Of a DNA stretch of 64,000 nucleotides, positions 9,363 to 18,955 are shown in pieces. The position numbers and the translations under genes are program-made. Positions within the stretch are counted from its first letter, which is position 1, and each line of letters starts with the position of its first letter. A model generated the notes under the pieces. It had not been told where the DNA came from and did no database searches. It saw only the letters and a program-made list of their open reading frames with translations. The DNA is from Paraburkholderia sp. LEh10. Lineage in GTDB: Bacteria > Pseudomonadota > Gammaproteobacteria > Burkholderiales > Burkholderiaceae. The stretch lies in contig NZ_JAGIPX010000006.1 of assembly GCF_017814945.1 (NCBI RefSeq), positions 124,001-188,000 on the forward strand. The letters run 5' to 3'.

Positions 9363-10958
9363 TCAATTGGCGTGCCGTGCCGATAGCAAGAGCTTGCCGT
9401 CGATGCGCCGGTTGACATTCAGCGGATTCGCGTCTTGCAACGCTGCCGGCAACAACGCGTCCGGCATGTCCTGATAGCTGACGGGCCGCAGGAAGCGGTG
9501 AATCGCGAGACTGCCGACGGAAGTCGAACGTCCGTCCGCTGTCGATGGATACGGTCCGCCGTGGACCATCGCATGTCCGACCTCGACACCCGTGCCGAAG
9601 CCATTGACGAGTATCCGCCCTGTGCGACGTTCGAGTGCAGGCAGAAAGCGGCGCACGGCGTCGTGATCGTCGGCATCGATATGCAGCGCCGACGTGAGCT
9701 GACCTTCCAGTTGTTCGATGAGTTCGAGCATCGATTCCAGATCGCGGCATCGAACAACCAACGATGAAGCGCCAAAAATCTCGTCCTGCAATGTCTTGTC
9801 CGCGCGAAACGCTGCGTCGGTTGTCGAGAAGAGTGCGCCCTGCCCCTGGTTGACGCCCGTTGTGCCGGCCCCTCGGCCCACCGTGCCGACAGCGGGATGC
9901 TCAGTGAACCGGCTCACCGCCTCTTCATAGGTCTTATGAATACCGGGCGTCAGCATTGTCGCAGCGGGCGTATCGGATAGCGCTATGGCCGCGACACGCA
10001 TGAAGTTGTCGAGCGCCGGGCCATCCACCGCGAGAATGAGGCCCGGGTTCGTGCAGAACTGCCCCGCGCCCAGCGTCAGCGATTGCACGAACGCACGCGC
10101 GATGGCATCGCCGCGATGCTCCAGCGCGTGAGGAAACAGCAACACGGGATTGATGCTGCTCATTTCCGCGTAGACTGGGATCGGCTCGGCCCGCGCCGCT
10201 GCGATGGAAATCAGTTCGGTTCCCGCGCCTCGCGAGCCTGTGAAGCCCACCGCCTTGATGCGCGTGTCGCGCACGAGCCCCTGGCCGATTTCCCGCCCGC
10301 TGCCGAACAGAAGCGAGAACGTACCTTCGGGCATACAGCAGTCTTTGACTGCCTTCTGGACGGCCATACCGACAAGCTCGGACGTGCCCGGGTGCGCCGA
10401 ATGCGCCTTGACGATGACGGGGCAGCCCGCAGCGAGCGCAGAGGCCGTATCGCCGCCCGCCACCGAAAACGCCAGCGGGAAATTGCTCGCGCCGAACACC
10501 GCAACGGGACCGAGCGCAATGTGCCGCAGCCGCAGGTCGACGCGAGGCATCGGCTTTCTGTCGGGCTGCGCGGGGTCGATGCGCGCGCCAAGAAAATCGC
10601 CATCACGCACCACATTGGCGAACATCCGCAACTGCGCGACTGTGCGGGCGCGTTCGCCTTCGATGCGCGCGCGCGGCAAACCCGATTCCTGTATGCAGCG
10701 CTCGATCAACACATCGCCGATGTCGAGAATGTTGCTGGCGATCGCTTCCAGAAAACGCGCGCGCGATTCGAGGCTCGTTTCCCGATACGTGTCGAACGCG
10801 GACCAGGCAAGCGCACACGCTGCGTCGAGATCAGTCATGCTTGCGCCGCCGAATGCAGGCTCGATGCGCTCGCCGGTGAACGCGTCGATCCCGTACGATG
10901 TGCCGTTTTTGCCACGAACTGTCGAGTGGCCGATCAAGAGGTTGCCTGCGATATTCAT
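9363..10958 (-). CDS. Aldehyde dehydrogenase, alpha-ketoglutaric semialdehyde dehydrogenase-like
   Basis: A 531-residue ALDH of the long NADP-type subfamily that includes 2,5-dioxovalerate (alpha-ketoglutaric semialdehyde) dehydrogenases of sugar-acid catabolism. Visible are [24 protein letters not shown] (shown here only by its FGASNFPLA start), the NAD-site GFTGSRGAG, the [10 protein letters not shown] segment and the catalytic cysteine in [10 protein letters not shown]. The frame extends 18 codons upstream. ATG 10958 matches the family start and has a GGGGTGA stretch before it. The extended frame overlaps the SDR gene, whereas this start leaves a 25-bp spacer. Cluster context (SDR, 2-hydroxyacid oxidase, MFS carrier) fits oxidation of an organic or sugar acid; the exact substrate is inference. 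Confidence 0.85.
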   Translation of the reverse strand: MNIAGNLLIGHSTVRGKNGTSYGIDAFTGERIEPAFGGASMTDLDAACALAWSAFDTYRETSLESRARFLEAIASNILDIGDVLIERCIQESGLPRARIEGERARTVAQLRMFANVVRDGDFLGARIDPAQPDRKPMPRVDLRLRHIALGPVAVFGASNFPLAFSVAGGDTASALAAGCPVIVKAHSAHPGTSELVGMAVQKAVKDCCMPEGTFSLLFGSGREIGQGLVRDTRIKAVGFTGSRGAGTELISIAAARAEPIPVYAEMSSINPVLLFPHALEHRGDAIARAFVQSLTLGAGQFCTNPGLILAVDGPALDNFMRVAAIALSDTPAATMLTPGIHKTYEEAVSRFTEHPAVGTVGRGAGTTGVNQGQGALFSTTDAAFRADKTLQDEIFGASSLVVRCRDLESMLELIEQLEGQLTSALHIDADDHDAVRRFLPALERRTGRILVNGFGTGVEVGHAMVHGGPYPSTADGRSTSVGSLAIHRFLRPVSYQDMPDALLPAALQDANPLNVNRRIDGKLLLSARHAN

Positions 10959-10983
10959 TCTGTCACCCCGAAACGATGGAACT

Positions 10984-11772
10984 TCACAAAGTACCCGGAT
11001 ACGCGCCGCCATCCAGCAGGATGTTTTGTCCCGTCAGATAGCCCGCACGCGCACTGCACATGAACGCGCAAAACGCGCCGAATTCATCGGGCGAACCGAA
11101 GCGACCCGCGGGAATCGCGGCACGCTTCGCTTCTCTCGCGTCGTCATAGCGCTTGCCTTGCGCTTTTGCCGCAGCATCCGTCGATTGACGCAGACGGTCG
11201 GTATCGAACAGTCCCGGCAACAGGTTGTTGATCGTCACGTTCCGTTCCGCGATGCGCTTCTGCCGCGCGATACCGGCAATGAACCCCGTGAGACCGGAGC
11301 GCGCGCCATTGGACAGCCCAAGCACGTCGATGGGCGCCTTGACTGCGCCCGACGTGATGTTCACGATGCGGCCGAAGCCGCGTTCTGTCATGCCGTCGAC
11401 GGTCGCCTTGATCAATTCGATCGCCGTCAGCATGTTGGCGTCGAGCGCGGCGATCCAGTCGTCGCGCGACCACGAGCGGAAATCGCCGGGCGGCGGACCG
11501 CCCGCGTTGTTCACGAGAATGTCGATGCGAGGTGCAGCTGCGAGCGCCTGGGCGCGGCCTTCGTTCGTCGTGATGTCGCCTGCAACGGCGACCACCTGAA
11601 CGGCGGCATTGCATTGTCTGAGTTCCTGCGCAGTCGCCGCGAGCGCTTCGCGCCCGCGTGCCGTAATCACGACGTTCGCGCCCTCCTGCACGAGCGCTTT
11701 CGCGCTGGCCTTGCCGAGGCCCTTGCTCGCCGCGCACACGAGTGCCCAGCGGCCTTCAATGTCCAGATTCAT
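10984..11772 (-). CDS. Atypical short-chain dehydrogenase/reductase
   Basis: A 262-residue SDR. The cofactor motif is [10 protein letters not shown] at about residues 13-22 (variant of TGxxxGxG), followed by NNAGG and ITSGAVKAP for the catalytic serine region. Where classical SDRs carry YxxxK, this protein reads SNGAR, so both the catalytic tyrosine and lysine are replaced. This SNGAR pattern is known in an SDR subgroup of unclear chemistry. The C-terminal [12 protein letters not shown] is typical. GGAGG lies before ATG 11772. It sits in the middle of the catabolic operon, 15 bp after the FMN oxidase gene. Confidence 0.85.
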   Translation of the reverse strand: MNLDIEGRWALVCAASKGLGKASAKALVQEGANVVITARGREALAATAQELRQCNAAVQVVAVAGDITTNEGRAQALAAAPRIDILVNNAGGPPPGDFRSWSRDDWIAALDANMLTAIELIKATVDGMTERGFGRIVNITSGAVKAPIDVLGLSNGARSGLTGFIAGIARQKRIAERNVTINNLLPGLFDTDRLRQSTDAAAKAQGKRYDDAREAKRAAIPAGRFGSPDEFGAFCAFMCSARAGYLTGQNILLDGGAYPGTL

Positions 11773-11787
11773 GCGTGTTTCCTCCAG

Positions 11788-12987
11788 CTAGTTCAATGCA
11801 GCAATAGCGGGCTCGAATCCAGCGCGCGCGTGCCGCGCCGATGGGTTCGATCCGCCCTGAAAAAGATTGTGTCGACCGATCTCGCCGATCTGCCGCACGC
11901 CGGATAGCGCCATGCTGACGTCGAGTTCGCTTTGCAGGATCTGCAGCATCCGCGTCACGCCCGCCTCGCCCATCGCGCCGAGCGCATACATGAACGCGCG
12001 GCCTACCATCGTGCCTTTCGCGCCCAGCGCCAGCGCCTTCATGACGTCCTGTCCGCTACGAATACCGCCGTCCATCCACACTTCGACTTCATCGCCAACG
12101 GCTTCGACGATCGCGGGCAAGGCGTCCACCGTCGACGGTGCGCCGTCCAGTTGCCGTCCGCCGTGATTGCTCACGACGATTGCGTCCGCGCCGACCGAGA
12201 CCGCGACGCGCGCGTCATCTGCGCTCAGAATGCCTTTGAGAATCAGCTTGCCGTCCCATTGCTGCCGGATCGCGGCGATGTCGTTCCAGCTCAGCGTGGG
12301 ATCGAACTGCGATGCGACCCACTTGCTGATCGCGATTACGTCGTCGCCGCCCTTGATGTGCCCCGCCAGGTTGCCGAAGGTCTTCGCACCGGACATCGCG
12401 CGCAACACCCAGCCTGGCTTGGATGCGAGGTCGAGCACGTTGCGCATCGTGATGCGCGGCGGCACGGTCATGCCGTTCTTGATGTCCTTGTGCCGTTGAC
12501 CATTGATCTGCAGGTCCAACGTAACGACGAGTGCAGCGCATCCCGCCCGCTTCGCCCGTTCGATCAGCGACGCATTGAAGCCGCGGTCGCGCATCACGTA
12601 GAGCTGAAACCAGAACGGCATGGATGTTTCGCGTGCGACGTCTTCGATCGAACAGATGCTCACAGTCGACAGCGTGAACGGCACGCCGAAGCGTTGCGCT
12701 GCTCGCGCGCCCAGTATTTCGCCGTTGGCCCACTGCATTCCAGCGAGTCCTGTCGGCGCGATGGCGACGGGCATTGCCACGTCTTGACCGATCATCGTGC
12801 TCGCGGTACTGCGGCCTTCGACATTGACCGCGACGCGTTGCTGCAGCTTCAACGCGTGGAAGGCCGCGCTGTTCTCGCGATACGTGGACTCCGAATACGA
12901 TCCACTGTCGACATAGTCGTAAAACGCCTTGGGCACGCGCTTTTTCGCAAGCACGCGCAAATCTTCGACACAGGTGATGAGCGGCAT
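11788..12987 (-). CDS. FMN-dependent alpha-hydroxyacid oxidase/dehydrogenase (LldD/glycolate oxidase family)
   Basis: A 399-residue TIM-barrel flavoprotein of the family that oxidises L-2-hydroxyacids such as lactate, mandelate or glycolate to 2-oxoacids. The N-terminus AFYDYVDSGSYSE is the family start (FMN oxidases usually have YxxxGA). IAPTGLAGMQWANGE, VTLDLQINGQRHKD and LILKGI are barrel strands. The signature VSNHGGRQLDGAPST holds the active-site His and Arg. VWMDGGIRSGQDV and MVGRAFMYALG bind the flavin phosphate. It probably acts in the cytoplasm or on the inner membrane face. It is transcribed with the SDR and the aldehyde dehydrogenase. Confidence 0.88.
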   Translation of the reverse strand: MPLITCVEDLRVLAKKRVPKAFYDYVDSGSYSESTYRENSAAFHALKLQQRVAVNVEGRSTASTMIGQDVAMPVAIAPTGLAGMQWANGEILGARAAQRFGVPFTLSTVSICSIEDVARETSMPFWFQLYVMRDRGFNASLIERAKRAGCAALVVTLDLQINGQRHKDIKNGMTVPPRITMRNVLDLASKPGWVLRAMSGAKTFGNLAGHIKGGDDVIAISKWVASQFDPTLSWNDIAAIRQQWDGKLILKGILSADDARVAVSVGADAIVVSNHGGRQLDGAPSTVDALPAIVEAVGDEVEVWMDGGIRSGQDVMKALALGAKGTMVGRAFMYALGAMGEAGVTRMLQILQSELDVSMALSGVRQIGEIGRHNLFQGGSNPSARHARAGFEPAIAALN

Positions 12988-13047
12988 GTCAATCCCTAAT
13001 ACTGACCAAGAACGAAACTGGCCCGAATGCGTGTGGCCCTCCGCGCG

Positions 13048-14370
13048 TCATTCCGCTTGCCGGGCCGGAGAAAGCGATGCAGTCGTGAAGTCGGCCGGGG
13101 TTTCCTCGATGGCAATGGGACGACGCACCATGAAAAGGTAAGCGAGCGCGGAAAGCAACGCGACGATCGCACTGACAATCAGTGCATTCACGAAAGAGTG
13201 CGTGCGGTCCACCACGACACCCGTAATCACGGGCGCAGCCGAGCCTGCCAGAAAGCCGCCGAAGTTCTGGATGCCGCCCAGCGACGCGACCACGTGCCGC
13301 GGCGCCGCGATGCTGACGAGCGCCCACGCGCCGCCCGAAGCCAGATTGATGAAGAACATCGCCAGCGAGATATAGACGACCGCAAGCGATGCAGAGGGCG
13401 TCAACGCAGCCGGCACCGTGAACAGCGCCGCGCCGACCAGACCAACCGTGATCGGCCATTTACGGCTCGTGATGGGCGCCATGCCGCGGCGATACAGTTT
13501 GTCGGCGAGATAACCGCTGCTCAACATTCCGATAGTGCCGACAAAGTACGGAATCGACACGACCCAACCCGTGCGCGCAACGCTCATGCCGCGTTCATGT
13601 TCGAGATACGCGGGAAGCCAGGTCAGATAGAGCCATACCATGTAGATGACGCCCATGAAGCCGAACAGCATGCCCCATGTCGTGCGCTGGCTGAAGAGAT
13701 TGCGCCACTGTGCAGCGCTCAACGGCTTTGCACTCGTCTGTTCGGTGTTGTCCTGGTCGAGATACGCGTCTTCTTCACGCGTGAGCTGCACCTCTTTGCG
13801 ATTGCGATAGGCGACATACCAGCCCAGCGCGACCAGCATCCCCAGCACGCCGGTTGCGATGAACATCTGGCGCCAGCCGAGCGCGAGCATCAGGCCCGTC
13901 AAAATGGGCGGTGCAAGCGCCGGACCGATCGTGCTCGATGCGACGAAGATGCCTGTCGGCGTGCCGCGATCCCGCACGGCGAACCATTCGCCGATCACTT
14001 TTGCGCCAGCCGGGAATTGCGGTGCCTCACCAATGCCGAGGCACACCCGCGCGATAAAGAACTGCTGGATGTTGCCGACAAAACCCGCGCACAGTTGCGC
14101 GATGGACCACGCGAGCATGCCCGCGCCCAGCATGAGCCGCGCGCCAAGCCTGTCGAGCATCGCGCCGACGGGCAACTGGCAGAACGCGTACGCCAGCGAA
14201 AAAGCAGACAACAGCATGCCCATTTGCGACGCCGTCAGTCCCATCTCGCCCCGGATCATGCTATTCGCGACGGAAAGCGCACTCCGGTCGAGATAGTTGA
14301 TACAGCCCGCTAATGTAAGAAAGAAAATCGAAACGCGTTGAATGCGTCGAAGCTTTTTGCTCGCTTGCAT
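13048..14370 (-). CDS. MFS transporter, anion:cation symporter-like
   Basis: A 440-residue major facilitator with twelve hydrophobic segments. The N-terminal NYLDRSALSVANSMI is characteristic of the ACS subfamily, which carries hexuronates, glucarate, phthalate and other organic anions with protons. The motif-A loop GAMLDRLGARLML follows transmembrane helix 2, and RVCLGIGEAPQFP is the helix-4 signature. A GGAG sits 8 nt before ATG 14370. It is followed after 60 bp by the 2-hydroxyacid oxidase gene on the same strand and preceded by the iron alcohol dehydrogenase. It probably imports the organic acid handled by the cluster. Confidence 0.87.
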   Translation of the reverse strand: MQASKKLRRIQRVSIFFLTLAGCINYLDRSALSVANSMIRGEMGLTASQMGMLLSAFSLAYAFCQLPVGAMLDRLGARLMLGAGMLAWSIAQLCAGFVGNIQQFFIARVCLGIGEAPQFPAGAKVIGEWFAVRDRGTPTGIFVASSTIGPALAPPILTGLMLALGWRQMFIATGVLGMLVALGWYVAYRNRKEVQLTREEDAYLDQDNTEQTSAKPLSAAQWRNLFSQRTTWGMLFGFMGVIYMVWLYLTWLPAYLEHERGMSVARTGWVVSIPYFVGTIGMLSSGYLADKLYRRGMAPITSRKWPITVGLVGAALFTVPAALTPSASLAVVYISLAMFFINLASGGAWALVSIAAPRHVVASLGGIQNFGGFLAGSAAPVITGVVVDRTHSFVNALIVSAIVALLSALAYLFMVRRPIAIEETPADFTTASLSPARQAE

Positions 14371-14583
14371 AGAAATGTCTCCATTTGCTTTATGTCTATG
14401 GCCATCTGTGCGGCCTGTGGGGTGCTCAAATTCGTCGTGCCCGTGAGGACGGTGCGCGACTCGCCCGCGAGCATACGCTCCGGGACACAGAGAAAGAATT
14501 GACGAAAATCGATAGCGGTATAACTGTAGGGAATGTCAGCCCACCGAGTACCGCTATGGCCGATATTTCCTTGCGGCAATAGA

Positions 14584-15723
14584 TCACAGCGACGCGTCCA
14601 GCATCGCGCGATAGTCGTCTTCCGAAGCGATACGCGGATTAGTCTTGTGGCTGTGATCCTTCAGCGCTCCCTGGATGATCGCGGGGAACATATCGCGCGT
14701 GACGCCCAGTTCCTCGAGGCTCGTCGGCAAACCGAGACGCTGCGTCATGGCCTTCAGCGATGGCGCCACTTCGGTGCCGCTCCTCACTCCAATCGCCTGT
14801 GCAATGCGTTCGAGCTTGCTCTCGTCGCGCATGGATGCCGATTCCTTGTTGAATTCGATCACGGCCGGCAAGAAAATCGCGTTGAGCGTGCCGTGATGAA
14901 GACGCGGATTGATACCACCGAGCGAGTGACTCAGGCTGTGCACGCATCCAAGACCCTTCTGAAATGCCAGCGCGCCCTGCATCGACGCGCTCATCATGTT
15001 CATGCGCGCGACACGGTCGTCAGGCTGACGCGTCGCGCGCTCGATATGCGCCCACGCGCGCCACAAGCCGTCGAGCGCGATACCATCCGCAGGCGGGTTG
15101 AATGCCGGCGACATGAAGGTTTCGAGGCAATGCGCGATCGCATCCATTCCCGTGGCGGCCGTTAGAACGGGCGGCAGGCCGAGGGTCAACTCCGGGTCGC
15201 AAATCGCCGCCTTTGGCACCACGAAGGGTGAAATTACGCCGACCTTTCGACCGTCATCGAGAATCAGGATCGCGCCACGGCCTACTTCGCTACCAGTTCC
15301 CGCTGTCGTGGGCACGGCAATAACGGGCGCCGTCTTTGCTGTGATGCGCGCGGCGCCGCCCTCAATAACAGCGAACGTCTTCAGCGGCCCATCATGCGTT
15401 GCGCAGACGGCGACACCTTTGGCAAGATCGATCGAAGAACCGCCCCCCACCGCGATGATTCCATCGCAATCGCCGCTGTGAAATGCAGCCACGGCCTCGC
15501 GTACTGCACCTTCGTTGGGGTTCGGCGGTGTACCGTCGTAGAGAGCGACATGAGTGCCGTCTCCCAACGCATTCAGTACGGTATCGACGATACCTGCTGC
15601 CTTGATGCCCTTGTCCGTCACGATCAGCGGACGCCGGATGCCGATGCGCTCACATTCCTGCTTCAGCAGGCGCACCGCGCCGGACTCGAACTGAATATGC
15701 GTGATATAGGTGATGAGAGACAT
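14584..15723 (-). CDS. Iron-containing alcohol dehydrogenase
   Basis: A 379-residue group III metal-dependent dehydrogenase. The NAD motif GGGSSIDLAKG lies at about residues 93-103, TTAGTGSEVG follows, and the metal ligands are visible in GMDAIAHCLE (Asp, His) and GCVHSLSHSLGG..HHG (two His). Relatives include lactaldehyde reductase, maleylacetate reductase and 4-hydroxybutyrate dehydrogenase, and sequence alone does not choose among them. It is the first gene of the minus-strand catabolic cluster, separated from the divergent LysR regulator by 180 bp and from the MFS gene by about 213 bp. No strong ribosome-binding site is seen at ATG 15723. Confidence 0.87.
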   Translation of the reverse strand: MSLITYITHIQFESGAVRLLKQECERIGIRRPLIVTDKGIKAAGIVDTVLNALGDGTHVALYDGTPPNPNEGAVREAVAAFHSGDCDGIIAVGGGSSIDLAKGVAVCATHDGPLKTFAVIEGGAARITAKTAPVIAVPTTAGTGSEVGRGAILILDDGRKVGVISPFVVPKAAICDPELTLGLPPVLTAATGMDAIAHCLETFMSPAFNPPADGIALDGLWRAWAHIERATRQPDDRVARMNMMSASMQGALAFQKGLGCVHSLSHSLGGINPRLHHGTLNAIFLPAVIEFNKESASMRDESKLERIAQAIGVRSGTEVAPSLKAMTQRLGLPTSLEELGVTRDMFPAIIQGALKDHSHKTNPRIASEDDYRAMLDASL

Positions 15724-15903
15724 GGGAATAAGATTCCGTTATAGTTGAAACGATTGCAGCAGAGCGCGTCGACTCTCGAAAACAACTCGCAGGCTCCGCA
15801 ATGGCGCTCAAATAATGACCTGTTGCGATCGAGTATAGGCAGGTTCGCGTCACGCGGAAATTGAGAGCATTTGATACTGATATAGCTTTTCCTCAACCCA
15901 TAA

Positions 15904-16839
15904 ATGACACCATCGCTGAATTCCATCGTGTCGCGCCTGCATCTCAAGCAGCTGAGATTGCTGATCGCGCTGGGCGATCACGGCTCGTTGCTCAAAGCAG
16001 CGAAGCAGGTGGCGCTGACGCAGCCGGGCGCCAGCAAGGCACTGCAAGAGATCGAAACCACGTTCGGCACAGCACTGTTCAATCGCACAAACCGGGGCCT
16101 CGAGCCGAACGAAGTGGGTCACTGCGTGATCCGGTATGCAAGGCTGATCCACACCGACGTGGCGCATCTGCGCGAGGAAATCGTCGGTATCTTGCGTGGT
16201 CACGGGGGACGCGTGGCGGTAGGCGTCATCATGGGCGCGGTGCCGCTGCTGACAGAAGCCATCACGGCACTCGTCGAGCGGCATCCGGAAATGTCCGTGG
16301 AGATCGTCGAAGACACGAGTGCAACACTATTGAGTCAGATCGATGCCGGCAGGCTCGATCTGGCAATTTGCCGTACGACGATCAGCCAGACGCCGGACCT
16401 TTATGAAAGCATCAGGCTCCAGGACGAGACGTTGGCCGTCATCGCCAACGTCCAGCATCCGCTGGGAACGGCGAAGAAAGTGACGCTCAAGCAACTCGCC
16501 GAGTATCGCTGGGTGGTGTATCGCGCGAACATGCCAATGCGGCTGCTTCTGGAGCGCGAGTTTCGCGATGCCGGCATTCGCTTCCCGTTGCATCTGCTGG
16601 AAACAACGTCGATATTCGCCACGCTCACGCTGTTGCAGAACAACCCTTCGTTCGTCGCGCTGGTATCGATCGACGTTGCGCAGTTCTTTTCCCGTCAACG
16701 CATGACGCGTAGCCTTCCCCTCACGCTCGCTTCGCGCAGCGAACCCTACGAGCTGGTCACACGCAAAGGCGCGCCCCTCTCACCGGGCGCCCGCCTGCTG
16801 ATCGACGCACTGACGGGAAAACAGGCGGGCGATGCATGA
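15904..16839 (+). CDS. LysR-family transcriptional regulator, divergent to the catabolic cluster
   Basis: A 311-residue LysR-type activator. The winged helix-turn-helix occupies residues about 10-70 (LKQLRLLIALGDHGSLLKAA, then GASKALQEIE and LFNRTNRGLEPN). The effector domain fills the rest, starting near GRVAVGVIMGAVPLL. Sequence flavour resembles GbpR-like sugar/aromatic regulators. LysR proteins usually activate the divergent operon, so the iron alcohol dehydrogenase and genes behind it are the expected targets. The 15724-15903 spacer should hold the binding site, but I cannot mark a clear T-N11-A with certainty. Confidence 0.87.
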   Translation: MTPSLNSIVSRLHLKQLRLLIALGDHGSLLKAAKQVALTQPGASKALQEIETTFGTALFNRTNRGLEPNEVGHCVIRYARLIHTDVAHLREEIVGILRGHGGRVAVGVIMGAVPLLTEAITALVERHPEMSVEIVEDTSATLLSQIDAGRLDLAICRTTISQTPDLYESIRLQDETLAVIANVQHPLGTAKKVTLKQLAEYRWVVYRANMPMRLLLEREFRDAGIRFPLHLLETTSIFATLTLLQNNPSFVALVSIDVAQFFSRQRMTRSLPLTLASRSEPYELVTRKGAPLSPGARLLIDALTGKQAGDA

Positions 16840-16948
16840 ATGTCATTCGCAGCGGGGCAAACCGAACCGTTGCCGATCACAAATACCGTGCTATCGGGAA
16901 AGACTACGCACCACGGCGACAAGACAATGACGCACATAGCGAAGCATG

Positions 16949-16978
16949 CACGGTGCTGCTCCCCACGGTGCTGCTCCC
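16949..16978 (+). repeat. Perfect tandem 15-bp duplication in the leader of a BON gene
   Basis: CACGGTGCTGCTCCC occurs twice back to back (16949-16963 and 16964-16978), ending 23 bp before the ATG at 17002. A recent slippage duplication is likely. It may alter leader structure or promoter spacing. Confidence 0.8.
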
Positions 16979-17001
16979 GTTAACCATAAGCGGAGGTCGA
17001 C

Positions 17002-17349
17002 ATGAACAGGAACTTGCTGCGCGCCCTGCTGGTAGGCGTTTCGATGACTGTGTCGATCGCGTGTCATGCACAGGCGAGCGATGCAACCAATACCCCGTCC
17101 ACCCAGGCATCGAAGAAAGCGACACCTGCGGATCGCGCGCTTGGCAAGTCCGTGCGACGCGCACTGGCAAGGGCTCAAGGTTTCGACGTATCAGGTGTGT
17201 TCGTGCGTGCGCGCGGCGGTGCAGTGACGCTCAGCGGCACGGTCAAGAGCGGCGAGCAGATCCAGCAGGCAGAAGAAATCACCAAGTCGGTTCAGGGCGT
17301 GACGTCGGTGACGAACAAGCTTGCGTTATTTCACGGCGGTAATGGCTGA
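17002..17349 (+). CDS. BON-domain periplasmic protein
   Basis: A 115-residue secreted protein with a signal peptide (MNRNLLRALLVGVSMTVS, cleavage after about CHAQA) and one BON domain. BON domains bind phospholipid and are found in osmotically induced periplasmic proteins such as OsmY. The domain shows VRARGGAVTLSGTV and VQGVTSVTNKLALF. CGGAGG precedes ATG 17002. A homologous gene of identical length faces it tail to tail at 17445-17792, and a third BON gene is at 57.5-57.9 kb. Confidence 0.85.
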   Translation: MNRNLLRALLVGVSMTVSIACHAQASDATNTPSTQASKKATPADRALGKSVRRALARAQGFDVSGVFVRARGGAVTLSGTVKSGEQIQQAEEITKSVQGVTSVTNKLALFHGGNG

Positions 17350-17444
17350 TTGCTTTGCGCATCGGTGAGTGTTGTTTTCGACGCTCACCGCGCAATATCA
17401 CGGCTTGCGGCATTCCTTGTGTTCGACGTCGATGACCATGGGGG

Positions 17445-17792
17445 CTACCCATTCTCGCCCCGGAAGAGCGTCAACTTGTTTGCGACCGACTGTACGCCGG
17501 GAACGCTTCGCGCCACGTGTTCCGCCGCATTCATCTCGTCAAGCGTTCGGACCGTTCCACTCAGCGTGACAACTCCGTGTCGCGCCATCACCCGAATGCC
17601 TTGTGCATTCAAGCCTCGCGTATTTCCAAGTGCGCGACGAACGTCGCGAGTCAGGGCCCGGTCTGACTTTTTTGCTTCGGCCGTTCTGGCATGAGAAGCC
17701 GCAGACGAAGAAGGCGTTTCACCCGCTCGCGCAATCGCGGGCACCGATAACGCACAGCAGAAAGCAGCGACGACGCGAAGAAGGCGGCGCAT
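17445..17792 (-). CDS. BON-domain periplasmic protein, convergent paralogue
   Basis: A 115-residue protein with a signal peptide (MRRLLRVVAAFCCALSV, cleavage near ARAG) and a BON domain (VMARHGVVTLSGTV, VPGVQSVANKLTLF). It matches the neighbouring plus-strand BON protein along most of its length, including the ending of the F.G.NG type, so the pair looks like an inverted duplication. Their stops are 95 bp apart. GGGG precedes the ATG at 17792. Confidence 0.85.
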   Translation of the reverse strand: MRRLLRVVAAFCCALSVPAIARAGETPSSSAASHARTAEAKKSDRALTRDVRRALGNTRGLNAQGIRVMARHGVVTLSGTVRTLDEMNAAEHVARSVPGVQSVANKLTLFRGENG

Positions 17793-17899
17793 ACAAGCCC
17801 CATTACAGAGAGCGTTCAGGCATCAGCAACAACATGTGCCGCCACGGCAACCGCTGCGGCACATGTGCAAGTGCGCTTTTCGTCGGTGATTGCAGGCAA

Positions 17900-18955
17900 T
17901 CAGAACCTCATCACCGCACGGCCGACGATCTCGCCCACTCTCAGCCGGTCGATATAGTCGTTGAGTTCTTCGAACCTGAACGTCTTGACGGTGTGGCGAA
18001 TCTTGTCTTGCGCTGCAAGCGCCATGACCTCGGTCAGGTCGGTGTTGTTGCCCCAAAACGAACCTTGAACCGTCTGTTCGCGCGACACGCGTGGAAAGAG
18101 CGGAATATCGATGCGATCGCCGACCAGGCCGACATCGACGTAATGGCCGCTGATCGACAGCAGGCTCAGCGCCAGTTGCACCATCTGTTCCGCGCCTGCG
18201 CAATCGATCACGGCATCGAGATCGTGCCGCCCCACCAGCTTGTTCAGTTCATTGCCGATATCCGCCGAAGACTTGCCGTTGATATTGACGATATGATCGG
18301 CGCCGTACTCTTTTGCTATCTCGAGCTTCTCCGAATTGCGTGCGAATGCAGCGACCTTCGCGCCGCCGCCGAGAATTTTCGCGTACTGCACGGCATAGCC
18401 GCCGAGGCCACCCACACCGAACACGCCCATGATCCGGTCCGGCCCCAGAGCACCGCCATCACGCAGCTTCTTGATCGCACGATAAGGTGTAAGCCCCGCA
18501 TCCGTGAGTGGCGCGAGCGTTTCGAAAGGCAGCCGCTCGTCCACCTTGATCAGATAGCGAGCGGGAACAGGCAGGAACTCCGCGAATCCGCCAACGGGGC
18601 CGAAACCCGGCCAACGGACGTTAGGGCAAATATGCGTGTTGCCGATCTGGCAATGACGGCAAATGCCATCGCCCCATCCGGGTGCAACGACCACGTGGTC
18701 TCCTTCTTGGAAACCGGCCGCCTCTGGCACGATGCTGCCAATCTTGCTGATCACGCCGGTGATTTCATGGCCGAGCGTGATCGGCGTCGGAATGTCCGCG
18801 TATTTTCGGAAATACCCGTCGATGAGTTGAACGTCGGACCGGCACATTCCACACGCTCTCACCTCCACCAGGATCTCATCGGCCTTGATATCAGGAACGG
18901 GAATATCCTCCAGTACAAGAGGCTTTCCATACTGGTGCATGCGCGCTGCTTTCAT
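17900..18955 (-). CDS. Zinc-dependent alcohol dehydrogenase (AdhP-like)
   Basis: A 351-residue MDR dehydrogenase. Catalytic zinc ligands are in ACGMCRSD and LGHE. The structural lobe shows GICRHCQIGNTHIC, a variant with the spacing shifted from the classical four-Cys pattern: the first expected cysteine is Gly/Asp-like and only three are evident. The Rossmann motif is GVGGLGGYA. The frame is open 69 codons further upstream, but MKAARMHQYGKPL at 18955 is the natural start, with AAAGGA upstream. It stands alone, apart from the BON genes downstream. Substrate unknown. Confidence 0.85.
   Translation of the reverse strand: MKAARMHQYGKPLVLEDIPVPDIKADEILVEVRACGMCRSDVQLIDGYFRKYADIPTPITLGHEITGVISKIGSIVPEAAGFQEGDHVVVAPGWGDGICRHCQIGNTHICPNVRWPGFGPVGGFAEFLPVPARYLIKVDERLPFETLAPLTDAGLTPYRAIKKLRDGGALGPDRIMGVFGVGGLGGYAVQYAKILGGGAKVAAFARNSEKLEIAKEYGADHIVNINGKSSADIGNELNKLVGRHDLDAVIDCAGAEQMVQLALSLLSISGHYVDVGLVGDRIDIPLFPRVSREQTVQGSFWGNNTDLTEVMALAAQDKIRHTVKTFRFEELNDYIDRLRVGEIVGRAVMRF

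Noticed and set aside
10204..11907. 567-residue frame opposite the aldehyde dehydrogenase and SDR genes
   Set aside because: It spans two real genes on the other strand and shows no domain.
11932..12999. 355-residue frame antisense to the FMN oxidase
   Set aside because: Shadow of a clearly coding gene.
13027..14313. 428-residue frame antisense to the MFS gene
   Set aside because: Charged, low-complexity translation of the opposite strand of a well-supported transporter.
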